Below, in pieces: positions 16,289 to 24,001 of a stretch of DNA of 28,916 bases. The notes below the pieces were generated by a model. The model was given only the letters and a program-made list of their open reading frames with translations, searched no databases and had not been told where the DNA came from. The position numbers and the translations under genes were made by a program. The stretch spans positions 1 to 28,916 of the forward strand of contig JACQCJ010000070.1 in NCBI GenBank assembly GCA_016201685.1. Direction: 5' to 3'. The stretch comes from Candidatus Peregrinibacteria bacterium (GTDB lineage: Bacteria; Patescibacteriota; Gracilibacteria; Peribacterales; Peribacteraceae). How positions within the stretch are numbered: position 1 is the stretch's first letter; each line of letters opens with the position of its first letter.

Positions 16289-16584
16289 GGATCACGTAAA
16301 TAACGTTCCACTTCTTCAAGACATTCATGCTGAAGAAAGTAATTCTCCGGGTTCTTTTGGTACGACGGGTTGGCGGCAAGAATTTTTTTCCGAATGAACG
16401 TCTGTTCTTTTGACGAAAGATTCCACCAGATTCTCTTGCAAAGCGCACGCACATACTGCGCCTCCGCTGCTCTCTGCTCGAGCTCTTCCAATGTTTCATG
16501 GCCGGTTGCGCGTCGAAATCTGGTGAACGTTGTCTTTTTCCCAAGCCGGTGGATGCGTCGACGAATTGTTTGCATATCGTTCAT
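16267..16584 (-). CDS. Hypothetical basic protein, 105 aa
   Basis: The ATG at 16584 opens a 105-residue frame that is rich in Arg, Lys and Glu and predicted helical, with no signal peptide or membrane segment. A second ATG three codons later is also possible. There is a Trp-Trp pair in KRIWWNLSSKEQ and a hydrophilic C-terminus. I recognise no family. It is convergent with copy 5, overlapping its end by 22 bases, the same arrangement as hicA with copy 2. Codon use looks real rather than antisense because it extends well outside the array gene. It could be a small toxin or regulator by position, but nothing in the sequence proves that. Confidence 0.5.
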   Translation of the reverse strand: MNDMQTIRRRIHRLGKKTTFTRFRRATGHETLEELEQRAAEAQYVRALCKRIWWNLSSKEQTFIRKKILAANPSYQKNPENYFLQHECLEEVERYLRDPQHTVAK

Positions 16585-16697
16585 GGTTGTGGAGAGAAGG
16601 AGAGAGCAAATGTAGTCTGTTCCTTCGTCGTTGCGAATCCTTTTTCACGGTTCTCGTCAATCGCGATTCGGCTCATATACAGGCCATTTTTTAGAGG

Positions 16698-16725
16698 TTG
16701 CTTGCGGCCTGTTGTTTGATATGAT
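16698..16725 (+). promoter_or_regulatory. Predicted promoter of the coiled-coil gene
   Basis: TTGCTT (16698-16703), 16-base spacer, TATGAT (16720-16725); ATG 8 bases later at 16734. A CAGGCC/GGCCTG inverted repeat (16680-16685 and 16706-16711) brackets the -35 and might be an operator. Confidence 0.5.
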
Positions 16726-16733
16726 CGCCGCTG

Positions 16734-17012
16734 ATGACAACTGCGCAGAATCAGGACCCGGCAACCAAGCAAGATCTCGCCGATCTTGAGAAGCGATTGG
16801 AGAAGAAAATAACTACCGCTATCCAAAAATCCAAGAGGCAGCTCAAAAAAGAGCTCGTCCATGAATTCAAAGTCATCAACGAGAAGCTCGTGCATGACTT
16901 CAACGGAGCACACAAGGACAAAATCGGCGTCTTGGAAGACAACGTCCACGATCATGGCCAGAGGATTACAAACCTCGAGATCGTGACGGGCCTCGCACAT
17001 ACAAGTCGCTGA
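16734..17012 (+). CDS. Small coiled-coil protein, 92 aa
   Basis: Starts MTTAQNQDPATKQDLADLEK and continues as a Lys/Glu/Leu-rich helix with heptad-like spacing for about 75 residues (KRLEKKITTAIQKS, KQLKKELVHEF-like pattern, IGVLEDNVHDHGQRITNLE). The 'TKQDLxxLExRL' opening resembles small coiled-coil proteins common in CPR genomes, whose role is unknown. No membrane segment is seen, so it should be a soluble oligomer. A promoter with a -10 box 8 bases before the start suggests independent, near-leaderless expression. It sits in the gap where the array is broken between copies 5 and 6. Confidence 0.6.
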   Translation: MTTAQNQDPATKQDLADLEKRLEKKITTAIQKSKRQLKKELVHEFKVINEKLVHDFNGAHKDKIGVLEDNVHDHGQRITNLEIVTGLAHTSR

Positions 17013-17027
17013 GGATACTCTCTCCTC

Positions 17028-17198
17028 ATGGCCAATACAGTTTCCACAAACGATCGCGAGCGCGCATTCGCGCAGCAAATTGACATGCCGTTACTCACGC
17101 TTTTGCCTGAGGAGCGTCTCAGACAACTGATGGCGACGCGTAATGAGTGGAAGCTCTACCATGAAGAAATACGAAAGACTCATCCCAAAACTCATTGA
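17028..17198 (+). CDS. Small ORF, 56 aa, probably a truncated gene end
   Basis: ATG 17028 opens a 56-residue frame: MANTVSTNDRERAFAQQ, then LLTLLPEERLRQLMATRNEW and a short tail. The first ~44 residues look like a genuine soluble helical protein. The final residues, from about 17163, are read out of frame from the Cys-rich remnant (copy 6). This suggests that an unrelated gene was cut and joined to the array piece. I do not recognise the family. Confidence 0.35.
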   Translation: MANTVSTNDRERAFAQQIDMPLLTLLPEERLRQLMATRNEWKLYHEEIRKTHPKTH

Positions 17199-17685
17199 AC
17201 ACATGAAAAACTCTCAAGAATGGGGTTCGTTCTGGCCGTTCGCACACTTGCCCTTCGCGTACAATGAATCCGCAGCAATGGATTACTTTCCGTTGACGAT
17301 GGATGAGGCGCTGAAGCGCGGCTTTCGGTGGCGCGATGAGGAAGAAAAAGCTCCCTCGGTGGAAAAAGTCATTCCAGCATCTCAGCTTCCTGATCGCATT
17401 CAAGACATTCCCGATGACGTTCTCCAATGGGTCATCACGTGCGAAACGAGCGGCAAATCTTTCCGTATCATCAAGCAAGAACTGGATTTCTACCGTCGCA
17501 TGCATCTTCCGCTTCCGCGAGAGCATCCGGAAGCGCGCCACAAACGTCGAATGGGCATGCGCAATCCCTACAAGCTCTGGATGCGATCATGTTCGAAGTG
17601 CGGGAACAAGATAGAGACGAGCTTTGCGCCGGAGAGGAAGGAAAATGTGTATTGCGAAGAGTGCTATTTGAAGGAAGTATACTGA
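17143..17685 (+). pseudogene. Cys-rich array protein, copy 6 (C-terminal remnant)
   Basis: Family homology begins at about 17164 with KKYERLIPKLIEHM, the segment that normally follows repeat B. The ribbon and both Cys-rich repeats are gone. What remains is the WGSFWPF and FAYNESAAMDYF linker and a complete C-terminal domain: CETSGK, IIKQELDFY, RNPYKLW, CSKC and CEECYLKEVY. An ATG at 17143 or 17161 could start a protein of roughly 175-180 residues carrying only the C-terminal ribbon. Its tail GTATACTGA directly precedes copy 7, and the preserved frame may simply reflect a recent truncation. Confidence 0.75.
17677..17685 (+). promoter_or_regulatory. GTATACTGA tail signal before copy 7
   Basis: TATACT at 17678-17683, then 6 bases to the GTG start (17690). 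AAGGAAGT just upstream is a possible but weak ribosome site. Confidence 0.4.
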
Positions 17686-17689
17686 CGAT

Positions 17690-19345
17690 GTGATCGAGAA
17701 AATCTGTCCCATCACGGGCAAGCTGTTCACGGTGACGGATCGCGAGATGGAATTGCGTCGGAAGCTTGGCGTGGATGGGGAGCCGGAATTCCATCCCATC
17801 TATCGCTGGCAAGCACTCGCTGCATTCTGGCAACACTGGGCGCTGCACAAACGAATCTGCAACCGCACCGGAAAATCCATCATCTCCGTTTTTCCGGAGA
17901 ATTGTCCCTACCCCGTTTGGCACAAAGACGAATGGTTGGAACACGCGGATCCCGCATCCGCGGACTTCGAAGTAGGACGGCCAGTTTTCGATCAGCTATG
18001 GGCGCTCTTTCAACGCTGTCCCATTCCGCACAACATCGGGGCAGGCAATCAAAACTGCGAGTACACCGACGACTGGTGGTACTGCAAGAATTGTTACCTG
18101 TGCCACTCGGGCGCGGAGAACGAAGATCTGCAGTACTGCTACCGCGCCATCCGCCTTCGGAATTCCCAGTACTGCGTTTTTTCCATCGAGAGCGAGCGCT
18201 GCGTCGATCTCATCGATTCGCACACGTGCTCTCGCGTCCTCTTCGGCTACAAGTGCTGGCAGTGCTCGGACAGCGCCTTCCTCTACGATTGCCGCAACTG
18301 TCACGATTGTCTCTTCTGCTGCAACCTCCGGAACAAATCCTACTGCATCGGCAATCAGCAATTCTCCAAAGAAGAGTACGAACGGCAGAGGAGGGATTGG
18401 GATTTCCGATCGCGCACTGCGTACGAGCGCGGGAAAGAGCTGTTCGCTCGCATGCTGCGCGAGCAAGCCTGGCATCGCGCACTGTTCATCGATCAATCCG
18501 AGCAAGCGAGCGGGAATTATCTCCACGAGTGCAAAGACTGCGAGAACTGCTTCTTCCTCACCACCGGCATGGAGAGCGCCGTGAATTGCCTGCGTGCCGG
18601 CGATCACAACCGCGATTGCCTGGACACCGTAAGCGCCTATCACTCGGAGTTGGCCTTCAATACGTCGCTGCCGCAAGATCAATGCTATGACACGAAGTGT
18701 TGCTACAACCTCATCCAGTGCAAGTGGCTCGAGTACTGCGCGTTCTGCTTTCAGTGCGAGCATTGCTTTGGATGTTGCGGGCTCAGGGGCAAGAAACACT
18801 GCGTCTTGAACAAGCAGTATTCGAAGGAGGAATATGACATGCTCCGTGCGCGCATCGTCGATGCCATGAAGGCGACAAAGGAATGGAACCGGTTCTTCCC
18901 CAATTCCTTCGCCGCGCAGCCGTACGAGGAGAGTCTCGCGGGGTTCTATTGGCCTCTCACCCGTCAAGCAGGGGAACGACTGGGCTTTCGCATGCGTGCT
19001 GTGGAGCCAGAACGGAGCATGGACTCGCTCGATTCGTCGCTCGTGCCGGATCGCTGCGATCAAACCGATGAGGAAATTCAAAAAAACGTCTACTGGGACT
19101 CAGGCGCGAATCGCCCGTTTCAGATCACGGCGCTCGATGTCGCCTTCGCGAAGGATCTGGGTGCGCCGCTGCCCAACACCTTCTACATGAGCAGAATCCA
19201 AGAGAATTTCCGTTGGATTCCCTTCGATGGAACGTTGCGCGAAACCTCGTGCGCGAAATGCAGAAGAATGACGAAGACGGGATGGCCGAGTGTGTGCGAC
19301 GGAAGGATCCTGTGCGAAGAATGTTATTTGAAGGAGGTATACTGA
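17690..19345 (+). CDS. Cys-rich array protein, copy 7 (divergent, ribbon cysteines lost)
   Basis: 551 residues from GTG 17690; the ATG two bases earlier is followed at once by TGA. The N-terminal domain keeps the shape (ICPITGKLFTVT, then ICNRTGKSIISVF) but lacks the CxxC partner and the CPDC pair, which reads HPIYRW here. Repeat A ends DCLFCCNL (206) and repeat B ends HCFGCCGL (358), 152 residues apart, as usual. The C-terminal domain has lost CETTGK and HPDER-like residues but keeps CAKC and CEECYLKEVY. It is the most divergent full-length copy, so the ribbons may have relaxed or changed function while the Cys-rich core has been kept. It follows copy 6 by 4 bases and precedes copy 8 by 4 bases. 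Confidence 0.8.
   Translation: MIEKICPITGKLFTVTDREMELRRKLGVDGEPEFHPIYRWQALAAFWQHWALHKRICNRTGKSIISVFPENCPYPVWHKDEWLEHADPASADFEVGRPVFDQLWALFQRCPIPHNIGAGNQNCEYTDDWWYCKNCYLCHSGAENEDLQYCYRAIRLRNSQYCVFSIESERCVDLIDSHTCSRVLFGYKCWQCSDSAFLYDCRNCHDCLFCCNLRNKSYCIGNQQFSKEEYERQRRDWDFRSRTAYERGKELFARMLREQAWHRALFIDQSEQASGNYLHECKDCENCFFLTTGMESAVNCLRAGDHNRDCLDTVSAYHSELAFNTSLPQDQCYDTKCCYNLIQCKWLEYCAFCFQCEHCFGCCGLRGKKHCVLNKQYSKEEYDMLRARIVDAMKATKEWNRFFPNSFAAQPYEESLAGFYWPLTRQAGERLGFRMRAVEPERSMDSLDSSLVPDRCDQTDEEIQKNVYWDSGANRPFQITALDVAFAKDLGAPLPNTFYMSRIQENFRWIPFDGTLRETSCAKCRRMTKTGWPSVCDGRILCEECYLKEVY
19337..19345 (+). promoter_or_regulatory. GTATACTGA tail signal before copy 8
   Basis: TATACT at 19338-19343, then 6 bases to ATG 19350. 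The preceding codons spell AAGGAGGT (19331-19338), a full Shine-Dalgarno match 12 bases from the ATG, so this site may act in translation, transcription or both. Confidence 0.5.
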
Positions 19346-19349
19346 TCGC

Positions 19350-21035
19350 ATGCAAACGACGTGTGTCCATTGTCAGACCATCTTTGAGGTCACAACGCAA
19401 GATCTCGCATTCTACGAAAAGCTGTCGCCGATCTTCGGCGGAAAGAAGTACGACATCCCGCCTCCAACGCATTGTCCGGAATGTCGCCAGCAGCGACGCC
19501 TTTCGTGGAGGAATGAACGGAACATGTACCGCAGGACGTGCGACCTCAGCGGCCGCGAAATCGTCTCCATGTATCCGCCGAATTCGCCCTTCACAATCTA
19601 CGAACAGGACATCTGGTGGTCCGACCGATGGAATGCACTGGAGTATGGCAGGGACTTCGATTGTTCGAGACCGTTCTTCGAGCAATTTCGTGAGTTGCAG
19701 CTCGCGGTGCCGCGCGTCGCCCTCGTGAATAAGCAGAGCGAGAACTCGCACTACACGAATCATTCCGGGAAGAATAAGAATTGCTACCTCTCGGCGGTAA
19801 CGTTCGGATCTGAAGACATCTACTATTCCGACTGGGTCATCGACCACTGCCGCGACTGCATCGATTGCTCGTACTTGATGGAAGGATGCGAGCTCTGCTA
19901 CGAGACGTATTACGCATGGGGAAGCTACCAAGCGTTCTTCTGCGATTTCATCAGGCGCAGCCACAACGTTTGGTTTTGCTACGATTGCATGAACTGCAGC
20001 GATTGCTTTCTCTGTTGGAATCTCCGAAATAAAAGCCACTGCATCGAAAATCAGCAGTACACGAAGGAAGAGTATCAGCGGAAGATGTCGGAATTCTTTC
20101 CTCTCTCCTCTTCAGCATTGGCGAACTTCCGAAAGGAATACATCCGCCTGAAGGAGCACGTGGTCATTCATCCGGCCTTGTACCAGGTGCAGTCCGAGAA
20201 TTGCAGCGGGGATCTCCTCTTCTCCTCCAAAGATTGTCAAGAATGCTTCGATTCGATCAACATGCAGGATTGCCGACATTGCTTCGACGGCATCGACGTG
20301 AAGGATTCCATGGACATCTATCACGTGGGTTGGGCGGAGTTGATGTACGAGTGCCACGCCATCAGCAATGGGTACCGGTGCCTCGCGTGCCACTTCACGT
20401 ATGACAATCGGAACGTGAGCTACTGCGATTGCACGCAAAATTCCCACGATCTCTTTGCCTGCGCCGGGCTCAATCAAGCCGCGTACTGCATCTTGAACAA
20501 ACAATACTCGAAAGAAGAATACGAAGCGCTCGTTCCTCGCATCATCGAACATATGAGAAACGACGGTTCCTGGGGAGAATTCTTTCCTCTCTCCTTCTCT
20601 CCATTCGGCTACAACCAATCGCGCGCGCAGGAATACTATCCGCTCACGGAAGAAAAGGCAGAGCAGCAGAATATTCCCTGGTCGGACTACGAGAATGCTC
20701 CCTCTGATGTCGAACGAACGATTCCGGCAGCACAACTCCCCGAGCACATTGCAGACATTCCGGATGACGTCTTACGATGGGCGATTCTCTGTGAAGTGAG
20801 TGGAAAACCATTTCGACTTGTGAAGCACGAACTCGACTTCTACAGGAACGCCGGATTGCCTCTTCCTCGCCGACATCCGGACCAGCGGTACCTGGATCGC
20901 ATGGCGCAGAGGAGGCCGCGCAGACTATGGAAGAGACAATGCCAGAAATGTCGGAAGGAGATTCAGACGGCCTTCGCTCCTGGACGACCGGAGATCGTCT
21001 ATTGCGAAAATTGCTACCTTCAGACCGTGTACTGA
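19350..21035 (+). CDS. Cys-rich array protein, copy 8
   Basis: 561 residues. The N-ribbon reads CVHCQTIFEV with CPEC and CDLSGREIVSMY. Repeat A ends SDCFLCWNLRNK (core at 218). Repeat B ends HDLFACAGL (367), where one Cys of the usual DCFGC core has become Leu. The C-terminal domain is standard (CEVSGKPF, RHPDQR, RRPRRLWKR, CQKC, CENCYLQTVY). It also has the WWSDRW and GRDFDCSRPFFEQF blocks typical of the family before repeat A. No export signal is seen. Its tail is GTGTACTGA rather than GTATACTGA, and the gene after it is a toxin-antitoxin pair with its own promoter. Confidence 0.85.
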   Translation: MQTTCVHCQTIFEVTTQDLAFYEKLSPIFGGKKYDIPPPTHCPECRQQRRLSWRNERNMYRRTCDLSGREIVSMYPPNSPFTIYEQDIWWSDRWNALEYGRDFDCSRPFFEQFRELQLAVPRVALVNKQSENSHYTNHSGKNKNCYLSAVTFGSEDIYYSDWVIDHCRDCIDCSYLMEGCELCYETYYAWGSYQAFFCDFIRRSHNVWFCYDCMNCSDCFLCWNLRNKSHCIENQQYTKEEYQRKMSEFFPLSSSALANFRKEYIRLKEHVVIHPALYQVQSENCSGDLLFSSKDCQECFDSINMQDCRHCFDGIDVKDSMDIYHVGWAELMYECHAISNGYRCLACHFTYDNRNVSYCDCTQNSHDLFACAGLNQAAYCILNKQYSKEEYEALVPRIIEHMRNDGSWGEFFPLSFSPFGYNQSRAQEYYPLTEEKAEQQNIPWSDYENAPSDVERTIPAAQLPEHIADIPDDVLRWAILCEVSGKPFRLVKHELDFYRNAGLPLPRRHPDQRYLDRMAQRRPRRLWKRQCQKCRKEIQTAFAPGRPEIVYCENCYLQTVY

Positions 21036-21041
21036 AAGTAC

Positions 21042-21070
21042 TTGCAATTTACATGCAGAAACCATACAAT
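21042..21070 (+). promoter_or_regulatory. Promoter of the DinJ/YafQ-like module
   Basis: TTGCAA (21042-21047), 17-base spacer, TACAAT (21065-21070). The ATG at 21081 is 10 bases later, so the leader is only a few bases. Confidence 0.65.
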
Positions 21071-21080
21071 GATATGCGTT

Positions 21081-21368
21081 ATGGCAACAAAAAGCATACA
21101 AGTACGGCTCGATCACAACCTCAAGAAGCGCGTGGAAAAAGTCCTTGCGGACATTGGCGTGGATATGCCGACGGCCGTTCGCATCTTCTTTGTGAAAGTG
21201 GCCGCGACGGGAGGCATTCCTTTCATGTTGGAATCTCCTCAGCAAGATGAATACACTCCCGAGCAAATCAAGAAGCTTGATCGGCTTGCAGCGAAGGCGA
21301 AACGCGGCATCGGCCTTTCGGGACCATTCACGAACGTCGACGAAATGATCGAAGATCTTCGCAAATGA
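21081..21368 (+). CDS. RelB/DinJ-family antitoxin
   Basis: 95 residues from ATG 21081, chosen because MATKSIQVRLDHNLKKRVEK matches the ribbon-helix-helix start of DinJ-type antitoxins and because the promoter lies just upstream; the longer TTG start would overlap the promoter. The DNA-binding part is followed by PTAVRIFFVKVAATGGIPF, the family's second helix and its Gly-Ile-Pro-Phe. The C-terminal third, rich in Asp, Glu and Lys, would wrap the toxin. Its stop overlaps the toxin start by 4 bases. Like other members it probably represses its own promoter with the toxin as co-repressor. Confidence 0.85.
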   Translation: MATKSIQVRLDHNLKKRVEKVLADIGVDMPTAVRIFFVKVAATGGIPFMLESPQQDEYTPEQIKKLDRLAAKAKRGIGLSGPFTNVDEMIEDLRK

Positions 21369-21631
21369 CGATGATTATCCGTTATGCCCCATCGTTCCGT
21401 CGAGCATTTCGAAAATTATCCTTCTCCGATCAAGAACGAGTGAGGGCTGTTTTGCATCTATTCCAAAAAAATCCATTTGATCCGCGTCTCAAGAATCACA
21501 AGCTCAGTGGTTTTCAAGAGGGCATGTATTCGATTTCCGGCGGATATGATCTTCGAATCCTCTACGTCCAGATTGAAAGTTACACAGTCGTGATGTTGGT
21601 GAATGTGGGAACGCACAACGAGGTATACTGA
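21365..21631 (+). CDS. YafQ/RelE-family mRNA interferase toxin
   Basis: 88 residues. RelE-fold ribosome-dependent endoribonuclease of the YafQ group: YAPSFRRAFRKLS at the start, DPRLKNHKLSG in the middle, YDLRILYVQ and the terminal VNVGTHNEVY. The conserved late His (GTH) and the Arg/Lys/His set of YafQ-like toxins are present. It is translationally coupled to the antitoxin by an ATGA overlap. Its last four codons read GAG GTA TAC TGA, the same bases as the tails of array copies that precede another array gene. The next array gene (copy 9) starts 2 bases after the stop. Confidence 0.87.
   Translation: MTMIIRYAPSFRRAFRKLSFSDQERVRAVLHLFQKNPFDPRLKNHKLSGFQEGMYSISGGYDLRILYVQIESYTVVMLVNVGTHNEVY
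21623..21631 (+). promoter_or_regulatory. GTATACTGA tail signal before copy 9 (in toxin gene)
   Basis: TATACT at 21624-21629. Copy 9 has tandem ATGs at 21634 and 21637, 4 and 7 bases on. Here the signal lies in an unrelated gene, which argues that the DNA string itself matters. Confidence 0.4.
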
Positions 21632-21633
21632 CT

Positions 21634-23304
21634 ATGATGCCCGTGACCTGCAGCAATCCCTGGTGCCAAGCTTCCTTCGAGGTTTTTCCGGAAGACCGCG
21701 AGTTCTTGAACAAGTTCGGCATCGAGAAAGATCCCGAGGAATGTCCAGATTGTCGCCACCAGAAGCGGGGCATGTTCTACCCGCAATTGACGTTCCATCG
21801 GCGGACATCCTCGCTCTCCGGCGAACCGATGCTCTCCATCTACAGTGAGCGTTGTCGTTTTCCGGTCTACTCGATCTCCGAATGGTGGTCAGATCGTTAC
21901 GACGCTCTTACGTACGGTCGATTATTCGATTTCACTCGATCATTTTTTGGGCAATTCGAGATTCTCTGGCAGGAAGTACCTCAGATGGCCAACGAGCAAG
22001 ACGGCAACACCGAGAATGCTGATTACAGCTTCTCCGCGGGAAATTCGAAGAACGTGTACTACTCCGTCGTCGTGTATCGATCTGAAGAGATGTACTACTG
22101 CGAGCGGACCACCGGTTACAATACGATGCTCTTCGACTGTCTCAAATGTTACCGCTGCAGCCAGCTTTACGAATGCGTGCAATGCCGCAATTGCTATTCT
22201 TCAAGTTTCCTCCATCAATGCATCGAAACCAGAGACAGCCACTTCTGCATCGATTGCCGCGGATGCAGCGATTGTCTCTTTTGCTGCAATCTCCGCAACA
22301 AGTCCTTCCACATCGGGAACACACCGTACGCGAAGGAAGAGTACGAACGTCTGAAGACGCAATTCATCAATGGCAAGTATGCGACGCATCTCCAGAATCT
22401 GGAACGATGGAAAGAGCTCAGGGCACGGACAATTTGGAGGAATCTGTGGAACGAGAATTCGGAGAATTGCCGTGGCGATGCGCTCACCAACTGCGCGAAT
22501 TGCTACGAATGCTATCACTGCCAGAACGCCGAGAACGACCGGTACTGCCGCATGCTCACCCCGAGCGAGAAGAACGTGAGCAGCATGGACCTCACGACCG
22601 GCGGAATCGGCGAACTTCTCTACAATTCCATCGGGCTCGGGGGCGGCAATTATTTTCTGCGCATGTGCGTTTTCTGTCGCCAATGCAGCGATCTCACGTA
22701 CTGCATCCACTGCTATTCATGCCGCGATTGCTTCGGCTGCACCGGCCTCAAGAGCAAGCGCTACTGCATTTTGAACAAGCAGTTCACGAAGGAAGAATAC
22801 GAGAAATTCGTGCCAATAATCATCGCAAACATGAAAATGTCGGGAGAGTGGGGACAATTCTTCCCCGTCTCCTTCACCCCATTCGCGTATAACGAATCGT
22901 TCGCAATGATCGTCTCTCCACTCACAAAAGAGGAAATCCTCCGCAGAGGATGGAGATGGGAAGACCCTCCTGAACTGCTCGAAGGCATTCCTTCCATCGA
23001 CGACGTCGCCGACTCTATTGATGATGTATCGGACGACATTTGTAAGAAGGTCCTCACGAGCACAATCTCAGGAAAGAAGCACAAGATCATTCCACAAGAG
23101 CTCGCGTTCTATCGCTCGATGCGAATTCCGATTCCGCGCGAACATCCCGATGAGCGAATGGCGCGGCGGCGAGGCATGATGAATCCGTATCGTCTCTGGA
23201 CGCGCGCATGCTCAAAGTGCGGCAAGGCAATGGAGACGAGTTTTTCGCCGCAACGACTCGAAATCGTTTACTGCGAATCTTGTTACCTCCAAACCGTCTA
23301 TTAA
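21634..23304 (+). CDS. Cys-rich array protein, copy 9
   Basis: 556 residues; the ATG at 21637 is equally likely. The N-ribbon is slightly altered, CSNPWC (four residues between Cys) with CPDCRHQKR, and the usual CDLTGK has become TSSLSGEP, so that Cys is lost. Repeat A ends SDCLFCCNLRNK (213), repeat B ends RDCFGCTGLKSK (365). The C-terminal domain reads TSTISGKKHKIIPQEL, HPDERMARRR, NPYRLW, CSKC, CESCYLQTVY, again without the CExTGK cysteine. No export signal is seen. It sits between the DinJ/YafQ-like and HEPN/MNT modules, so it is flanked by toxin-antitoxin pairs on both sides. Tail VY is coded GTCTAT with TAA as stop. Confidence 0.85.
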   Translation: MMPVTCSNPWCQASFEVFPEDREFLNKFGIEKDPEECPDCRHQKRGMFYPQLTFHRRTSSLSGEPMLSIYSERCRFPVYSISEWWSDRYDALTYGRLFDFTRSFFGQFEILWQEVPQMANEQDGNTENADYSFSAGNSKNVYYSVVVYRSEEMYYCERTTGYNTMLFDCLKCYRCSQLYECVQCRNCYSSSFLHQCIETRDSHFCIDCRGCSDCLFCCNLRNKSFHIGNTPYAKEEYERLKTQFINGKYATHLQNLERWKELRARTIWRNLWNENSENCRGDALTNCANCYECYHCQNAENDRYCRMLTPSEKNVSSMDLTTGGIGELLYNSIGLGGGNYFLRMCVFCRQCSDLTYCIHCYSCRDCFGCTGLKSKRYCILNKQFTKEEYEKFVPIIIANMKMSGEWGQFFPVSFTPFAYNESFAMIVSPLTKEEILRRGWRWEDPPELLEGIPSIDDVADSIDDVSDDICKKVLTSTISGKKHKIIPQELAFYRSMRIPIPREHPDERMARRRGMMNPYRLWTRACSKCGKAMETSFSPQRLEIVYCESCYLQTVY

Positions 23305-23318
23305 GCTATGCTGACGGC

Positions 23319-23693
23319 ATGACGAAAGAGCAGATCGTACAGCACTGGAGAAAAGGGAGTCGCGAATCTTTTCGCCTCGCGGAACTGGCGGTCCTTGAAG
23401 GAAGTTACGCACTCGCACTCTTCCATTGTCATTTGGCAGTGGAAAAAATGCTGAAGGCGCAATTCATCGAGGAATTGAATCAGGATCCTCCTCCGACGCA
23501 TGATCTTCTCGTGATCGCTCTGAAGCTCAAACGGAAATGGACGCAGGAGGAGGAAAGAATACTTGCGGATTTGACCGATTACGCCGTCGCCGCGCGTTAC
23601 GATGATCCGACATGGGCCAAGCGCCAGGCTACAGCGAAGAACAGCAGACTTTGGATTGCTAGAGTCAGACTCTTCCTCTCATCGTTCACATGA
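23319..23693 (+). CDS. HEPN-domain protein (toxin of a HEPN/MNT module)
   Basis: 124 residues from ATG 23319; the longer frame from 23208 runs through copy 9's tail. It has the four-helix HEPN pattern: GSRESFRLAELAVLEG, ALFHCHLAVEKMLKA (like the family's 'FHxQQAxEKxLKA') and THDLLVIA. HEPN proteins of this type act as RNases kept in check by a minimal nucleotidyltransferase partner. I do not see a clear R-x4-6-H motif, so catalytic status is uncertain. The stop overlaps the partner's ATG in an ATGA arrangement. A TATGCT box (23307-23312) lies 6 bases before the start. Confidence 0.83.
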   Translation: MTKEQIVQHWRKGSRESFRLAELAVLEGSYALALFHCHLAVEKMLKAQFIEELNQDPPPTHDLLVIALKLKRKWTQEEERILADLTDYAVAARYDDPTWAKRQATAKNSRLWIARVRLFLSSFT

Positions 23694-24001
23694 AAGCCAT
23701 CGAAGCCATCGGCATCGCGAGGAGGTTCCGCAAAAAACTGAATCAGAAGCGTCTGCCGATTCAACAAGTGCTGCTCTTCGGTTCGGCCGCTCGCGGGAAC
23801 ATGCATGAACACAGCGATATCGACATCGCCATTGTCTGCATGCCTTTTCTGGATTCGAAACATGAAGAGAATGTGGAATTCCTGCTCATGAGCAAAGATA
23901 TCGATCTGCGCATCGAAACCGTCTGCCTGCACCCCGAAGATCTTCGGAACAAATACTTCACATTGGCGCAGGAAGTGAAGCGATACGGCATTCCCGTGTA
24001 A
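23690..24001 (+). CDS. Minimal nucleotidyltransferase (MNT antitoxin)
   Basis: 103 residues. The polymerase-beta-type active site is plain: LLFGSAARGNMHEHSDIDIAIV at about 25-46 carries the Gly-Ser-x-x-Arg-Gly motif and the two metal-binding Asp residues. In known HEPN/MNT pairs the MNT protein adds AMP to the HEPN toxin, silencing it. Overlaps the HEPN stop by 4 bases. Its own TAA shares one base with the ATG of copy 10 (TAATG), so copy 10 is probably translated by coupling to this module, tying an array member to an addiction pair. Confidence 0.85.
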   Translation: MKAIEAIGIARRFRKKLNQKRLPIQQVLLFGSAARGNMHEHSDIDIAIVCMPFLDSKHEENVEFLLMSKDIDLRIETVCLHPEDLRNKYFTLAQEVKRYGIPV

